A DNA stretch of 9,639 bases, taken from positions 1 to 9,639 of the forward strand of contig CAZKON010000033.1 of the NCBI GenBank assembly GCA_964554415.1. The letters run 5' to 3'. This document shows, in pieces, positions 1-4,870 of this stretch. The first letter of the stretch is position 1. Every line of letters begins with the position of its first letter. The notes under the pieces are model-generated. The model was not told the DNA's origin, did not search any database, and saw only the letters and a list, made by a program, of their open reading frames with translations. Source of the DNA: JAGVXD01 sp964554415 (lineage in GTDB: Archaea > Nanobdellota > Nanobdellia > Pacearchaeales > GW2011-AR1). Both the position numbers and the translations under genes were made by a program.

Positions 1-49
1 ATTTCAAACTGGCGCAGCAAGCTGCGGGGTATTACACCCAGTTTGAAAT
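1..49. repeat. palindromic repeat, left copy
   Basis: A 49-nt unit with perfect 12-bp inverted arms, ATTTCAAACTGG (1-12) and its complement (38-49). The interior holds a second small palindrome (CGCAG-CAAG-CTGCG) followed by GGGGTATTA. The whole unit recurs inverted at 9574-9622 with one base difference, and its core recurs at 7872-7891 with 18 of 20 matches. It is probably a dispersed palindromic repeat. Because it lies exactly at the window edge it may also be the point where an assembly stopped. Confidence 0.85.
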
Positions 50-86
50 AAAAATCTATTGATGTTCTCTCTGAAAAGTGTAGCCA

Positions 87-99
87 AAGGTTTAAAAAG
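87..99 (+). promoter_or_regulatory. archaeal BRE/TATA-like promoter for the acidic ORF
   Basis: A purine-rich AAAGG followed by TTTAAAAAG lies 38-46 nt upstream of the ATG at 137. The same AAAGG-TTAAAA arrangement precedes archease (4204-4217), which supports it as a promoter. Confidence 0.5.
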
Positions 100-136
100 C
101 CTCTGAAGTTGGTAGAAAAAATAAATTTTAGAGCTC

Positions 137-298
137 ATGGCAAAAAAAATCGATATTGAAGAGAATGCAGAGCATCTGGACGTTGAAGATGTGCTTGATA
201 GTGAAACAGAGCAGATTGTTGAAGACGAATGGGATGAGGAAGACCTCGATGAAGAAAGATCGGAAGAAACAGAAGATGGCAGTAAAGAATCCTGGTAG
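137..298 (+). CDS. small, highly acidic hypothetical protein (53 aa)
   Basis: ATG at 137 to TAG at 296-298. The protein is not recognised as a named family. About 25 of 53 residues are Asp or Glu, concentrated in two runs (residues 15-25 and 29-47), with a short basic start (MAKKID). No membrane segment or cysteine is present, so it is probably a disordered cytoplasmic polyanion. Acidic tails of this sort can mimic nucleic acid or bind basic partners, but no function can be assigned. A TATA-like box precedes it at a plausible distance. It is the only plausible gene here that ends in TAG. If TAG were read through, 13 more sense codons would follow before TGA at 338-340. A second small frame starts inside it at 276. 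Confidence 0.5.
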   Translation: MAKKIDIEENAEHLDVEDVLDSETEQIVEDEWDEEDLDEERSEETEDGSKESW

Positions 299-416
299 TC
301 AAAGCTTCACGTTCCGCAAATAGATAATTCTACGCATTGATGACTTTCTCATAAGCAAAGAAATGCTGGACGGAAAAAAAGAAAACCATTATGCAGGGAT
401 AGATTATATCGAATAA
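276..416 (+). CDS. small ORF with an in-frame TAG (46 codons before the TAA), possibly recoded or broken
   Basis: From ATG 276 the frame overlaps the end of the acidic ORF by 23 nt, meets TAG at codon 16 (321-323) and continues to TAA at 414-416. The stretch after the TAG (IILRIDDFLISKEMLDG, then KKENHYAGIDYIE) has ordinary protein composition and contains no other start codon until Met at 363. The overlapping arrangement resembles a translationally coupled pair. No family is recognised. It could be a real small gene read through TAG, a pseudogene, or chance. The end of the frame runs into the first hairpin of the 408-497 repeat. Confidence 0.3.
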
Positions 417-497
417 CTTTAATATTCGTAGTTCTTTAGTTGTTCGATAGATAGGGAATCACATACAAATATTACGATTATTAATGTGATTCCCTAT
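408..497. repeat. pair of conserved-loop hairpins (locus A)
   Basis: The first hairpin has 11-bp arms at 408-418 and 438-448 (one T-G pair) and a 19-nt loop, TTAATATTCGTAGTTCTTT. The second has perfect 14-bp arms at 451-464 and 484-497 and a 19-nt loop whose reverse complement (TAATAATCGTAATATTTGT) resembles the first loop. The two units are therefore the same element in opposite orientation. A homologous pair lies at 2564-2653 and a single copy at 7299-7349. Stem bases differ between loci in a compensated way, for example AGGGAATCAC with GTGATTCCCT here against AGGAAATCAC with GTGATTTCCT. Confidence 0.8.
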
Positions 498-532
498 AAA
501 TGACTGACAAAAAATCTTTAGAATGATTCAAA

Positions 533-551
533 AAAAGGTTAAGTATAAAAA
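533..551 (+). promoter_or_regulatory. TATA-like promoter for tRNA-Gly
   Basis: An A-rich stretch with AAAGGTT is followed by GTATAAAAA (543-551), ending 27 nt upstream of the mature tRNA 5' end at 578. This is the spacing expected for an archaeal promoter. Confidence 0.55.
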
Positions 552-577
552 GGAAGAATCAGAAGTTTAAGCAAGAT

Positions 578-726
578 GCGGTCATAGTTCATCGGTTAGA
601 ACGGCTCGTTGCCAACTACAACCTTTCTTAGAAAAAAAGGTTTTAGGAATCGAAAGAACTAATATAAAAGTTCTTCGAACTCAAAGCAAGAACGAGCAGA
701 GTCGGGTTCAATTCCCGATGACCGCA
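578..726 (+). tRNA. tRNA-Gly(GCC) with a 77-nt intron
   Basis: Exons are 578-614 and 692-726 (72 nt mature). The acceptor stem is GCGGTCA with TGACCGC and discriminator A726. The D-stem is GTTC/GAAC, the anticodon stem GCTCG/CGAGC, the anticodon GCC at 611-613 and the T-arm TCGGG-TTCAATT-CCCGA. CCA is not encoded. The intron (615-691) follows position 37. TTGC (609-612) pairs with GCAA (686-689), flanked by 3-nt bulges CA^A and GA^A. This is a textbook archaeal bulge-helix-bulge that EndA would cut and RtcB with archease would join. The intron also contains an AGAACT/AGTTCT hairpin. A short inverted copy of the 3' T-arm (711-719 against 734-742) follows the gene. Confidence 0.95.
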
Positions 727-731
727 TTTGT

Positions 732-848
732 TTATCGGGAATCGTCAAGAACATTTGGTTCTTGAAGCATCCTAAAATTCTTAGATATGAAAGAAGAACC
801 TGCTTCCAAAGCTTTGAACTCATTAAGGACTTCAGTTTGTTCTGTCAT
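732..848 (-). CDS. 38-aa ORF, possibly a truncated DUF5678-like small protein
   Basis: ATG at 848 (minus) to TAA at 732-734. The N-terminal part (TEVLNEFKALEAGSSFISKN, residues 5-24) followed by FRMLQE resembles the start of small archaeal proteins of the DUF5678 type, which usually continue with a beta-rich half of 30 or more residues. Here the frame ends shortly after, within a CAAGAAC/GTTCTTG hairpin (746-764), so the C-terminus may have been lost. A palindromic TATA-like box at 869-880 sits at leaderless distance upstream, which favours this start over a longer frame running back through tRNA-Tyr. The family assignment is tentative. Confidence 0.45.
   Translation of the reverse strand: MTEQTEVLNEFKALEAGSSFISKNFRMLQEPNVLDDSR
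746..764. repeat. short CAAGAAC hairpin
   Basis: CAAGAAC (746-752) pairs with GTTCTTG (758-764). The 19-nt unit matches 4713-4731 at 17 of 19 positions, with the differences confined to the loop. It forms the end of the 38-aa minus-strand frame and may also serve as a 3' hairpin downstream of tRNA-Gly. Confidence 0.5.
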
Positions 849-868
849 AATTAGTAGTATTAAACAAT

Positions 869-880
869 GTTTATAAACAT
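869..880 (-). promoter_or_regulatory. palindromic TATA-like box for the 38-aa ORF
   Basis: TGTTTATAAACA is a perfect 12-nt palindrome lying 21-32 nt upstream of the minus-strand ATG at 848, directly after the 3' end of tRNA-Tyr. It could be read in either direction. Confidence 0.45.
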
Positions 881-885
881 TTTTA

Positions 886-1070
886 TCCCCCCACCCAGAA
901 TCGAACTGGGATAACCCGGGTACTGCCTGAGACTTCTGTGTCTCTGGTTTTATGTCATCTTCACGCCATCGTGAAGAGCCTATCACGCTTCATCTTATTT
1001 CCCATGCGGGAAAATCCGCGTTAGTCTGTTGACTACAGCCAGGTGCTCTGAGCCATTGAGCTATGAGGGG
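886..1070 (-). tRNA. tRNA-Tyr(GTA) with a 112-nt intron
   Basis: Read on the minus strand, exons are 1070-1033 and 920-886 (73 nt mature). The acceptor is CCCCTCA with TGGGGGG and discriminator A, giving the C1-G72 pair typical of archaeal tRNA-Tyr. The D-stem is GCTC/GAGC, the anticodon stem CCTGG/CCGGG (one T-G pair), the anticodon GTA at 1036-1034 and the T-arm CCCAG-TTCGATT-CTGGG. The intron (1032-921) follows position 37. CTGT (1038-1035) pairs with GCAG (926-923), flanked by bulges AG^T and TA^C, giving a relaxed bulge-helix-bulge. The intron contains strong hairpins CTTCACG-CCAT-CGTGAAG (959-976) and TTTCCC-ATGC-GGGAAA (998-1013). The second resembles a repeat at 7711-7726. Confidence 0.93.
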
Positions 1071-1092
1071 ACAGGAAGAAAACAAGAAAGCT

Positions 1093-1102
1093 GTATTTAA
1101 AC
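1093..1102 (-). promoter_or_regulatory. TATA-like promoter for tRNA-Tyr
   Basis: On the minus strand GTTTAAATAC lies 23-32 nt upstream of the tRNA 5' end (1070). It abuts the stop codon of the upstream membrane-protein gene, so the tRNA appears to have its own promoter. Confidence 0.5.
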
Positions 1103-1103
1103 G

Positions 1104-2486
1104 TTACTCCGTTACGCGAACTGTCTCAGCAAGGAAGAAAGCCCTGTTTGATGGGACTTCATGAAGAGTGCCGTTGTGCTCAAAGACAACAAGAGCAGGA
1201 GGCAACTCAAGACGCCCTACGACTGCCATAGTTGAGTATATAATATAAGAAATCACTCTCTGCTCACCTGTGCGAAGATGGCTAATTTCCCAGAACATGC
1301 GCCGTGTTGTTGCATCAAGTTTGCTTGGTTTCGAACCGAATTTTTCATACAATCTCATCATACCAGGAAGGCTGTCGATAATCTGTACATTCTTCACATC
1401 AGTGCGCGCTCTGACTGAGATTTGTACCTTTACCGCAAACTGAGCGCTTTTAGTGCGTACATGAGTGAGCTGTTTACGTGCAATTACCTGTGTACGAGAA
1501 TATCTATGCGCAAGGAAGCCGCAGGCAATGACTAAAAGAATCAGTATAAAAGGAAACGTATAATTAGTTGTTGTAGTCAATGTCCAGGATTCGCTTGGTT
1601 GTAGCTCTTTCTGCCAGAGATAATTAACATATAACTTATGACGCTCAGCATTCACTGGCTCGCGGGAATATGCTGTAAAGAGCCTCGTTAATATATCACG
1701 AGTTCCATCAACGCTATCAGTTATTGGTACATTGCCTTCATTAGTCCGCGTCACTATCTTCTGACGTACAAGAAACCCGGAGGTTTGTGTGACAATAGTA
1801 ATATCTTTCTCTTCAAGATAATCTATAATTCCTTCAATAATAGCTTCAGCATTCTGAAGACCGACTTCTCCCTTTACTACATATTTTCCTGCAGTGAGTG
1901 AGTTTGTCTTTGCGCGCTCAACAGGAACAGTCAATACAATACTTTCTTGCGGTTTCAAAGTAAGTGTATGCTCTGAAGTAAAAAACTCAGATGTGAGCTT
2001 CAAACGCACATCTTTTAGATTTGTGTTCTGACGATTCTTTATGACAAAACGCACGTTTTTTGCACTAGGTTTAAAGCTGACTGGCTCAATTGCGAGTGTA
2101 TCTTTCAGATTTACAATATTCACATTCATTGTATCTCGAACAATGCCGGAGCGCTCGCCTTTAATTTGATATTCAAAAACATAAGAACCAGTGGCACGGC
2201 GGGTAGCAGCAGGTATAAATGCCTGCACCTGAAAAGCCGATGTGCCGCTTGGCACTTCAAAAGTGCCTCTTGGCGTCATCCCAATACCTGTTAAAGTATA
2301 TATTTCGACATCTTCAGCAGCGCCAGTGTTAGATACAACAATCTCAAAAGAAGCAGGATTGTCAAGTTCAGAAATTATCACTGAACCCTGATCGCGCTTT
2401 TCCATAACTGATAACTCTGCGCTGACAAACATAAGTGAAAGCAATAATGTACAAATGATAAATGAAATCAGCATACTCTTCTTCAT
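1104..2486 (-). CDS. membrane-anchored, beta-rich surface protein (460 aa)
   Basis: Residues 1-23 form a signal peptide (MKK, a hydrophobic core, then VSA before the likely cut). Residues 24-305 are an extracytoplasmic region rich in alternating beta strands, with phrases such as FEIVVSNTGAAEDVEIY (47-63) and VRFVIKNRQNTNLKDVRLKL (145-164). These resemble the beta-sandwich repeats (NEW3/CARDB-like) common in archaeal envelope proteins. Residues 309-326 form a transmembrane helix, followed by basic residues and a cytoplasmic domain of about 130 residues (NVQIIDSLPGMMRLY, then FWEISHLRTGEQRVISY) that itself resembles a DUF11-like beta fold. The function is unknown; an envelope or adhesion role is an inference. 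A TATA-like box lies at 2506-2516. The stop codon is TAA. Confidence 0.85.
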   Translation of the reverse strand: MKKSMLISFIICTLLLSLMFVSAELSVMEKRDQGSVIISELDNPASFEIVVSNTGAAEDVEIYTLTGIGMTPRGTFEVPSGTSAFQVQAFIPAATRRATGSYVFEYQIKGERSGIVRDTMNVNIVNLKDTLAIEPVSFKPSAKNVRFVIKNRQNTNLKDVRLKLTSEFFTSEHTLTLKPQESIVLTVPVERAKTNSLTAGKYVVKGEVGLQNAEAIIEGIIDYLEEKDITIVTQTSGFLVRQKIVTRTNEGNVPITDSVDGTRDILTRLFTAYSREPVNAERHKLYVNYLWQKELQPSESWTLTTTTNYTFPFILILLVIACGFLAHRYSRTQVIARKQLTHVRTKSAQFAVKVQISVRARTDVKNVQIIDSLPGMMRLYEKFGSKPSKLDATTRRMFWEISHLRTGEQRVISYIIYSTMAVVGRLELPPALVVFEHNGTLHEVPSNRAFFLAETVRVTE

Positions 2487-2505
2487 ATCTTCTTGTATGC
2501 GTTCT

Positions 2506-2516
2506 GTTATATAAAG
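2506..2516 (-). promoter_or_regulatory. TATA-like promoter for the 460-aa membrane protein
   Basis: Minus-strand CTTTATATAAC lies 20-30 nt upstream of the ATG at 2486, compatible with a leaderless or very short-leader mRNA. Confidence 0.5.
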
Positions 2517-2563
2517 ATTTGCATGATTGAGCAGAATGTTCTAAATTTCTCGACGGTTAACTT

Positions 2564-2653
2564 ATAGGAAATCACTTTAATAACCGTAATTCTCTGAGTG
2601 ATTTCCTATCTAGCGAATAACAAAACAACTACGAAAATTAAAGTTATTCGCTA
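2564..2653. repeat. pair of conserved-loop hairpins (locus B)
   Basis: The first hairpin has perfect 13-bp arms (2564-2576 and 2597-2609) and a 20-nt loop, TTAATAACCGTAATTCTCTG. The second has 11-bp arms (2611-2621 and 2643-2653); its 21-nt loop read on the minus strand contains TTAATTTTCGTAGTTGTTT. Both loops match those of the 408-497 pair, and the locus as a whole is an inverted copy of it. The pair fills most of the 193-nt gap between the 460-aa and 166-aa genes. Confidence 0.8.
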
Positions 2654-2679
2654 TAATCCGCACAGATTCCGGGTAAAGG

Positions 2680-3180
2680 TTAGCGTCTGCCTTGCAGTTC
2701 TAGAAAAGACTTGACGCCTTCTTTGACATCTTTCACATCGCCCATGACCTTGTCTTCCTGTGTTTCAACACGTGCTGGAATAATATACTTATTGTAAGCA
2801 TCTCTTAAAAAGCGATAGAAAGGAGAAGTATCCCACTTGCTGTCAGGATCTTTGATTAATGTTCCTTTGAATTCAATTCTCAGACGTCCTTTGTTCATTT
2901 TTTTCTTCTTGCCGTCAATCTCAACTTCAACATCAGATATACCTCCTGCTTCAATTCTTACAGAAATGTCTGCCTTGAAATAATCCGACAAACCCTTTGA
3001 GCATTTCCATTCAACTGTAATATCTCTTGTTGTTCCAGAAACTTTTTCATTATATTTTTCTTCAACCACTCCATATGATTCTTCTTTAAACCAGCGGTAT
3101 ATATACTCATAAACCTCGCTGAATCCATAAATACCAGTATGCTCCAGAACCTCTTTTACAAGAATAAATTTTTCAGCCAT
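2680..3180 (-). CDS. conserved-looking hypothetical protein (166 aa)
   Basis: The family is not recognised. The protein is soluble, with no signal peptide or membrane helix. The N-terminus (residues 1-35) looks helical, with KEVLEHTGIYGFSEVYEYIY followed by RWFKEESY. A central part (residues 37-107) predicts beta strands with alternating hydrophobic residues (DITVEWKCSK, ADISVRIEAGGISDVEVEID). A basic KKKK turn and a helical C-terminus follow (SPFYRFLRDAYNKYIIPARV). Small alpha/beta proteins of this type are frequent in DPANN genomes, but no function should be assigned. It has its own TATA-like box in the 39-nt gap after the protease gene, so it is probably transcribed separately. The stop codon is TAA. 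Confidence 0.8.
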   Translation of the reverse strand: MAEKFILVKEVLEHTGIYGFSEVYEYIYRWFKEESYGVVEEKYNEKVSGTTRDITVEWKCSKGLSDYFKADISVRIEAGGISDVEVEIDGKKKKMNKGRLRIEFKGTLIKDPDSKWDTSPFYRFLRDAYNKYIIPARVETQEDKVMGDVKDVKEGVKSFLELQGRR

Positions 3181-3207
3181 CTTTTTCTGATGCTATAGAG
3201 TGTGCAG

Positions 3208-3220
3208 TATATATAAATAT
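3208..3220 (-). promoter_or_regulatory. TATA-like promoter for the 166-aa gene
   Basis: The A/T-only run TATATATAAATAT lies 28-40 nt upstream of the ATG at 3180 and touches the stop codon of the protease gene. Confidence 0.55.
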
Positions 3221-4146
3221 TACCTCTCAGACTCCTGTAGATATACTGTCGCCTGATTGTTATCATATATCAATTCAGATTCTCTGGAACTGACAACAAC
3301 AGAGAAAGTAAGGCTCTTAACATTACGGGGAATATGAACATTGCGGACACTAAGCATCTTGCGCTGCCCAAGCCCAATTTCTTCAAGAGGGAATGTTTTT
3401 ACCAGTTCACTGTCTGCATTTAAGGATAGAGTTACATTGCGGGCATCAATAAGACCGTGGTTTGCGACAGATATCTCAAAATCAAGATAACGACCAACTG
3501 CTTTTGCGTCCACACGAGCAATTACAAGATCAGGAGCTGTCTTTGTTTCATAAAGGGCATTAATTTGGTTAATAATAAATGGGTCAATGTCCTGTTCACA
3601 ATCGGTTATGGGGAACATAACACTTTTCTTATCACTCGTATGGTCAAAACCGAGTGCGTGCAAAATCTCATGCAGAGCAATAATAGGACGCTCGCATTTT
3701 TCTGGACGGTAAAGCGAGACTTTTCCACTAAGGATTACTGCGTAGCTGGTGGTATTGATTATTTGCACAGGCCCGCCTTCTCCGGCTATAAAATGAGCAG
3801 AACTCTCAGGTTCAGAAGGAAGATTTGTGCAAAAGAATACAATCTCTCCTTTCCTTTCTGCTGGGAAGAACCTGAGAACTGTTTGCTCTTCTAATATCTT
3901 AAAAGCATCTCGTATATTCTCACGTTTTTTTGCGCTGCATTCAGGCGCGATTTCATAAGTTATGTTGTTATATACATAACGCATGTTTGAGTAGAATTGA
4001 TAACTTTGCGCAGGCAGATGTGAAGTCGCATTAGCAACATATGTATTGTACTCAAAATTCGTTGGGAAATTGAGCCAAAAAACATAGATTCCTCCAATAA
4101 GCAACAGAATCATAATAAATAGTGAAAGTACAGCAAGTATGCGCAT
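3220..4146 (-). CDS. membrane-anchored metzincin-type zinc protease with a CARDB-like domain (308 aa)
   Basis: Residues 5-26 form an N-terminal membrane anchor. The catalytic region spans about residues 50-200. It contains the extended zinc motif HEILHALGFDH (159-169, ligands H159, H163, H169, catalytic E160) and a downstream SVMFP (175-179) that supplies the Met-turn methionine M177. This places it in the metzincin clan, closest in appearance to matrixin/M10-type peptidases. Four cysteines (70, 106, 151, 183) could form disulfides outside the cell. Residues 204-304 form a CARDB-like beta-sandwich (DLVIARVDAK, FEISVANHGLIDARNVTLSL). The predicted product is an extracytoplasmic tethered peptidase; its substrate is unknown. 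Its promoter lies in the divergent region shared with archease. The stop codon is TAA. Confidence 0.9.
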   Translation of the reverse strand: MRILAVLSLFIMILLLIGGIYVFWLNFPTNFEYNTYVANATSHLPAQSYQFYSNMRYVYNNITYEIAPECSAKKRENIRDAFKILEEQTVLRFFPAERKGEIVFFCTNLPSEPESSAHFIAGEGGPVQIINTTSYAVILSGKVSLYRPEKCERPIIALHEILHALGFDHTSDKKSVMFPITDCEQDIDPFIINQINALYETKTAPDLVIARVDAKAVGRYLDFEISVANHGLIDARNVTLSLNADSELVKTFPLEEIGLGQRKMLSVRNVHIPRNVKSLTFSVVVSSRESELIYDNNQATVYLQESER

Positions 4147-4201
4147 CAGATAATTAATCGTGGGAAGTTTATAAATATGAGGTGTTTTTAATCATCTGAT
4201 G
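4144..4201. promoter_or_regulatory. protease promoter inside an inverted repeat
   Basis: A TATA-like GTTTATAAATAT (4167-4178) lies 21-32 nt upstream of the minus-strand ATG (4146). It sits at the centre of 14-nt inverted arms, CATCAGATAATTAA (4144-4157) and TTAATCATCTGATG (4188-4201), with one mismatch. The symmetry could mark an operator for a dimeric regulator or a bidirectional promoter. Confidence 0.45.
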
Positions 4202-4203
4202 GG

Positions 4204-4217
4204 AAAGGTTAAAAATA
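4204..4217 (+). promoter_or_regulatory. BRE/TATA-like promoter for archease
   Basis: AAAGG followed by TTAAAAATA lies 28-36 nt upstream of the archease ATG at 4245, which suggests a leaderless mRNA. No Shine-Dalgarno sequence is visible. Confidence 0.55.
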
Positions 4218-4244
4218 CAAGTCTCGTCTTAGATAAGAGCAATT

Positions 4245-4658
4245 ATGGCAAGGCTTCCGAAATTTGGATTTTTAGAGCATATGGCAGACATTAAATTTGT
4301 GGCTCGCGGAGCTACGCCAGCAGAAGTATTATCAAGTTCCGCAAGTGCAGTATCAGAGTATATCTCTTCAGGTGTAAAAGTAAAGGAAGAATTAGTAACT
4401 GAAATCGTTGTAACTGGAAAGGATTACGAATCCCTGTTATATGCTTTTCTCGATGAACTTTTTTATTTGCTGGATGCAGAAGGATTTTTAGTAAGGAGAG
4501 CAGAAGTGCATATTAATAATATGACTGCAAATGCCGTGCTGTATGGTGATTCAGCAAAGAAATATGAGATTCAGCACGTTAAAGCAGCTACTTATGCTGA
4601 AATGTATTTCAAGACGACAATGAAGGGCTGGGAAGCGCAGGTTGTACTGGATGTTTAA
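4245..4658 (+). CDS. archease, RtcB tRNA-ligase activating protein (137 aa)
   Basis: Archease speeds up and broadens RtcB, the RNA ligase that joins tRNA halves after intron removal, by promoting guanylylation of the ligase. Features seen are the N-terminal GFLEHMADIKFVARG (residues 8-22), corresponding to the family's F-x-EHTADI motif, the central LLYAFLDELFYLLDAEGFLV (residues 67-86), and the C-terminal HVKAATYAEM followed by WEAQVVLDV ending in the conserved Asp (D136). With D15 this Asp is expected to help bind metal. The length of 137 aa is usual for the family. A substrate context is present in the same window: tRNA-Gly and tRNA-Tyr both carry introns. No rtcB is visible here. The stop codon is TAA. 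Confidence 0.95.
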   Translation: MARLPKFGFLEHMADIKFVARGATPAEVLSSSASAVSEYISSGVKVKEELVTEIVVTGKDYESLLYAFLDELFYLLDAEGFLVRRAEVHINNMTANAVLYGDSAKKYEIQHVKAATYAEMYFKTTMKGWEAQVVLDV

Positions 4659-4690
4659 TCCCGGTCTGAAGGCAACTCTTGTATGCATAC

Positions 4691-4822
4691 TTTATAGAGG
4701 GCTTTGAAACATCAAGAACCTCTGGTTCTTGGATGCGTTCAAGAATTACGTTTGCTTACCCACAAACTACAGTAAGGGGATTGTGCAAACGTAATTCTTG
4801 ATGTTTCAAAATCCTTTATAAA
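4691..4822. other. 132-nt branched inverted-repeat element downstream of archease
   Basis: The outer arms (4691-4712 and 4801-4822) pair over 22 positions, mostly Watson-Crick with a few wobble or mismatched pairs. Inside are hairpin CAAGAACC-TCT-GGTTCTTG (4713-4731) and a perfect 16-bp stem CAAGAATTACGTTTGC (4740-4755) with its complement at 4785-4800, enclosing a 29-nt loop. This makes a three-way-junction shape. Alternatively the outer arm can extend through CAAGAA as one longer stem. The element fills the gap between archease and the sigma operon. It may be a structured RNA, a terminator-like structure or a mobile palindromic element; no encoded protein is seen. Confidence 0.75.
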
Positions 4823-4850
4823 ATACTGTCACAACCACAATAATTAAAAA
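4815..4850 (+). promoter_or_regulatory. candidate promoter(s) of the winged-helix/sigma operon
   Basis: Two TATA-like boxes precede the ATG at 4871. TTTATAAAA (4816-4824) lies in the 3' arm of the branched element, and TAATTAAAAA (4841-4850) lies 21-30 nt upstream of the start. The second has the spacing of the other leaderless promoters here. If the first is used, the structured element would overlap the promoter. Confidence 0.4.
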
Positions 4851-4870
4851 CTTTCTTCTTCCTCAAAAGA

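Noticed and set aside
732..986. An 84-codon minus-strand frame beginning at 986.
   Set aside because: Its first half runs through the intron and 3' exon of tRNA-Tyr. Only the part from Met at 848, with its own TATA-like box, is kept.
3457..3894. A 145-codon plus-strand frame.
   Set aside because: It is antisense to the protease gene, rich in Cys and aromatic residues in the manner of a shadow frame, and has no promoter or recognisable motif.
4199..4294. A 31-codon plus-strand frame starting in the inverted arm before archease.
   Set aside because: The archease promoter lies inside it, it overlaps archease in another frame, and it has no recognisable sequence.
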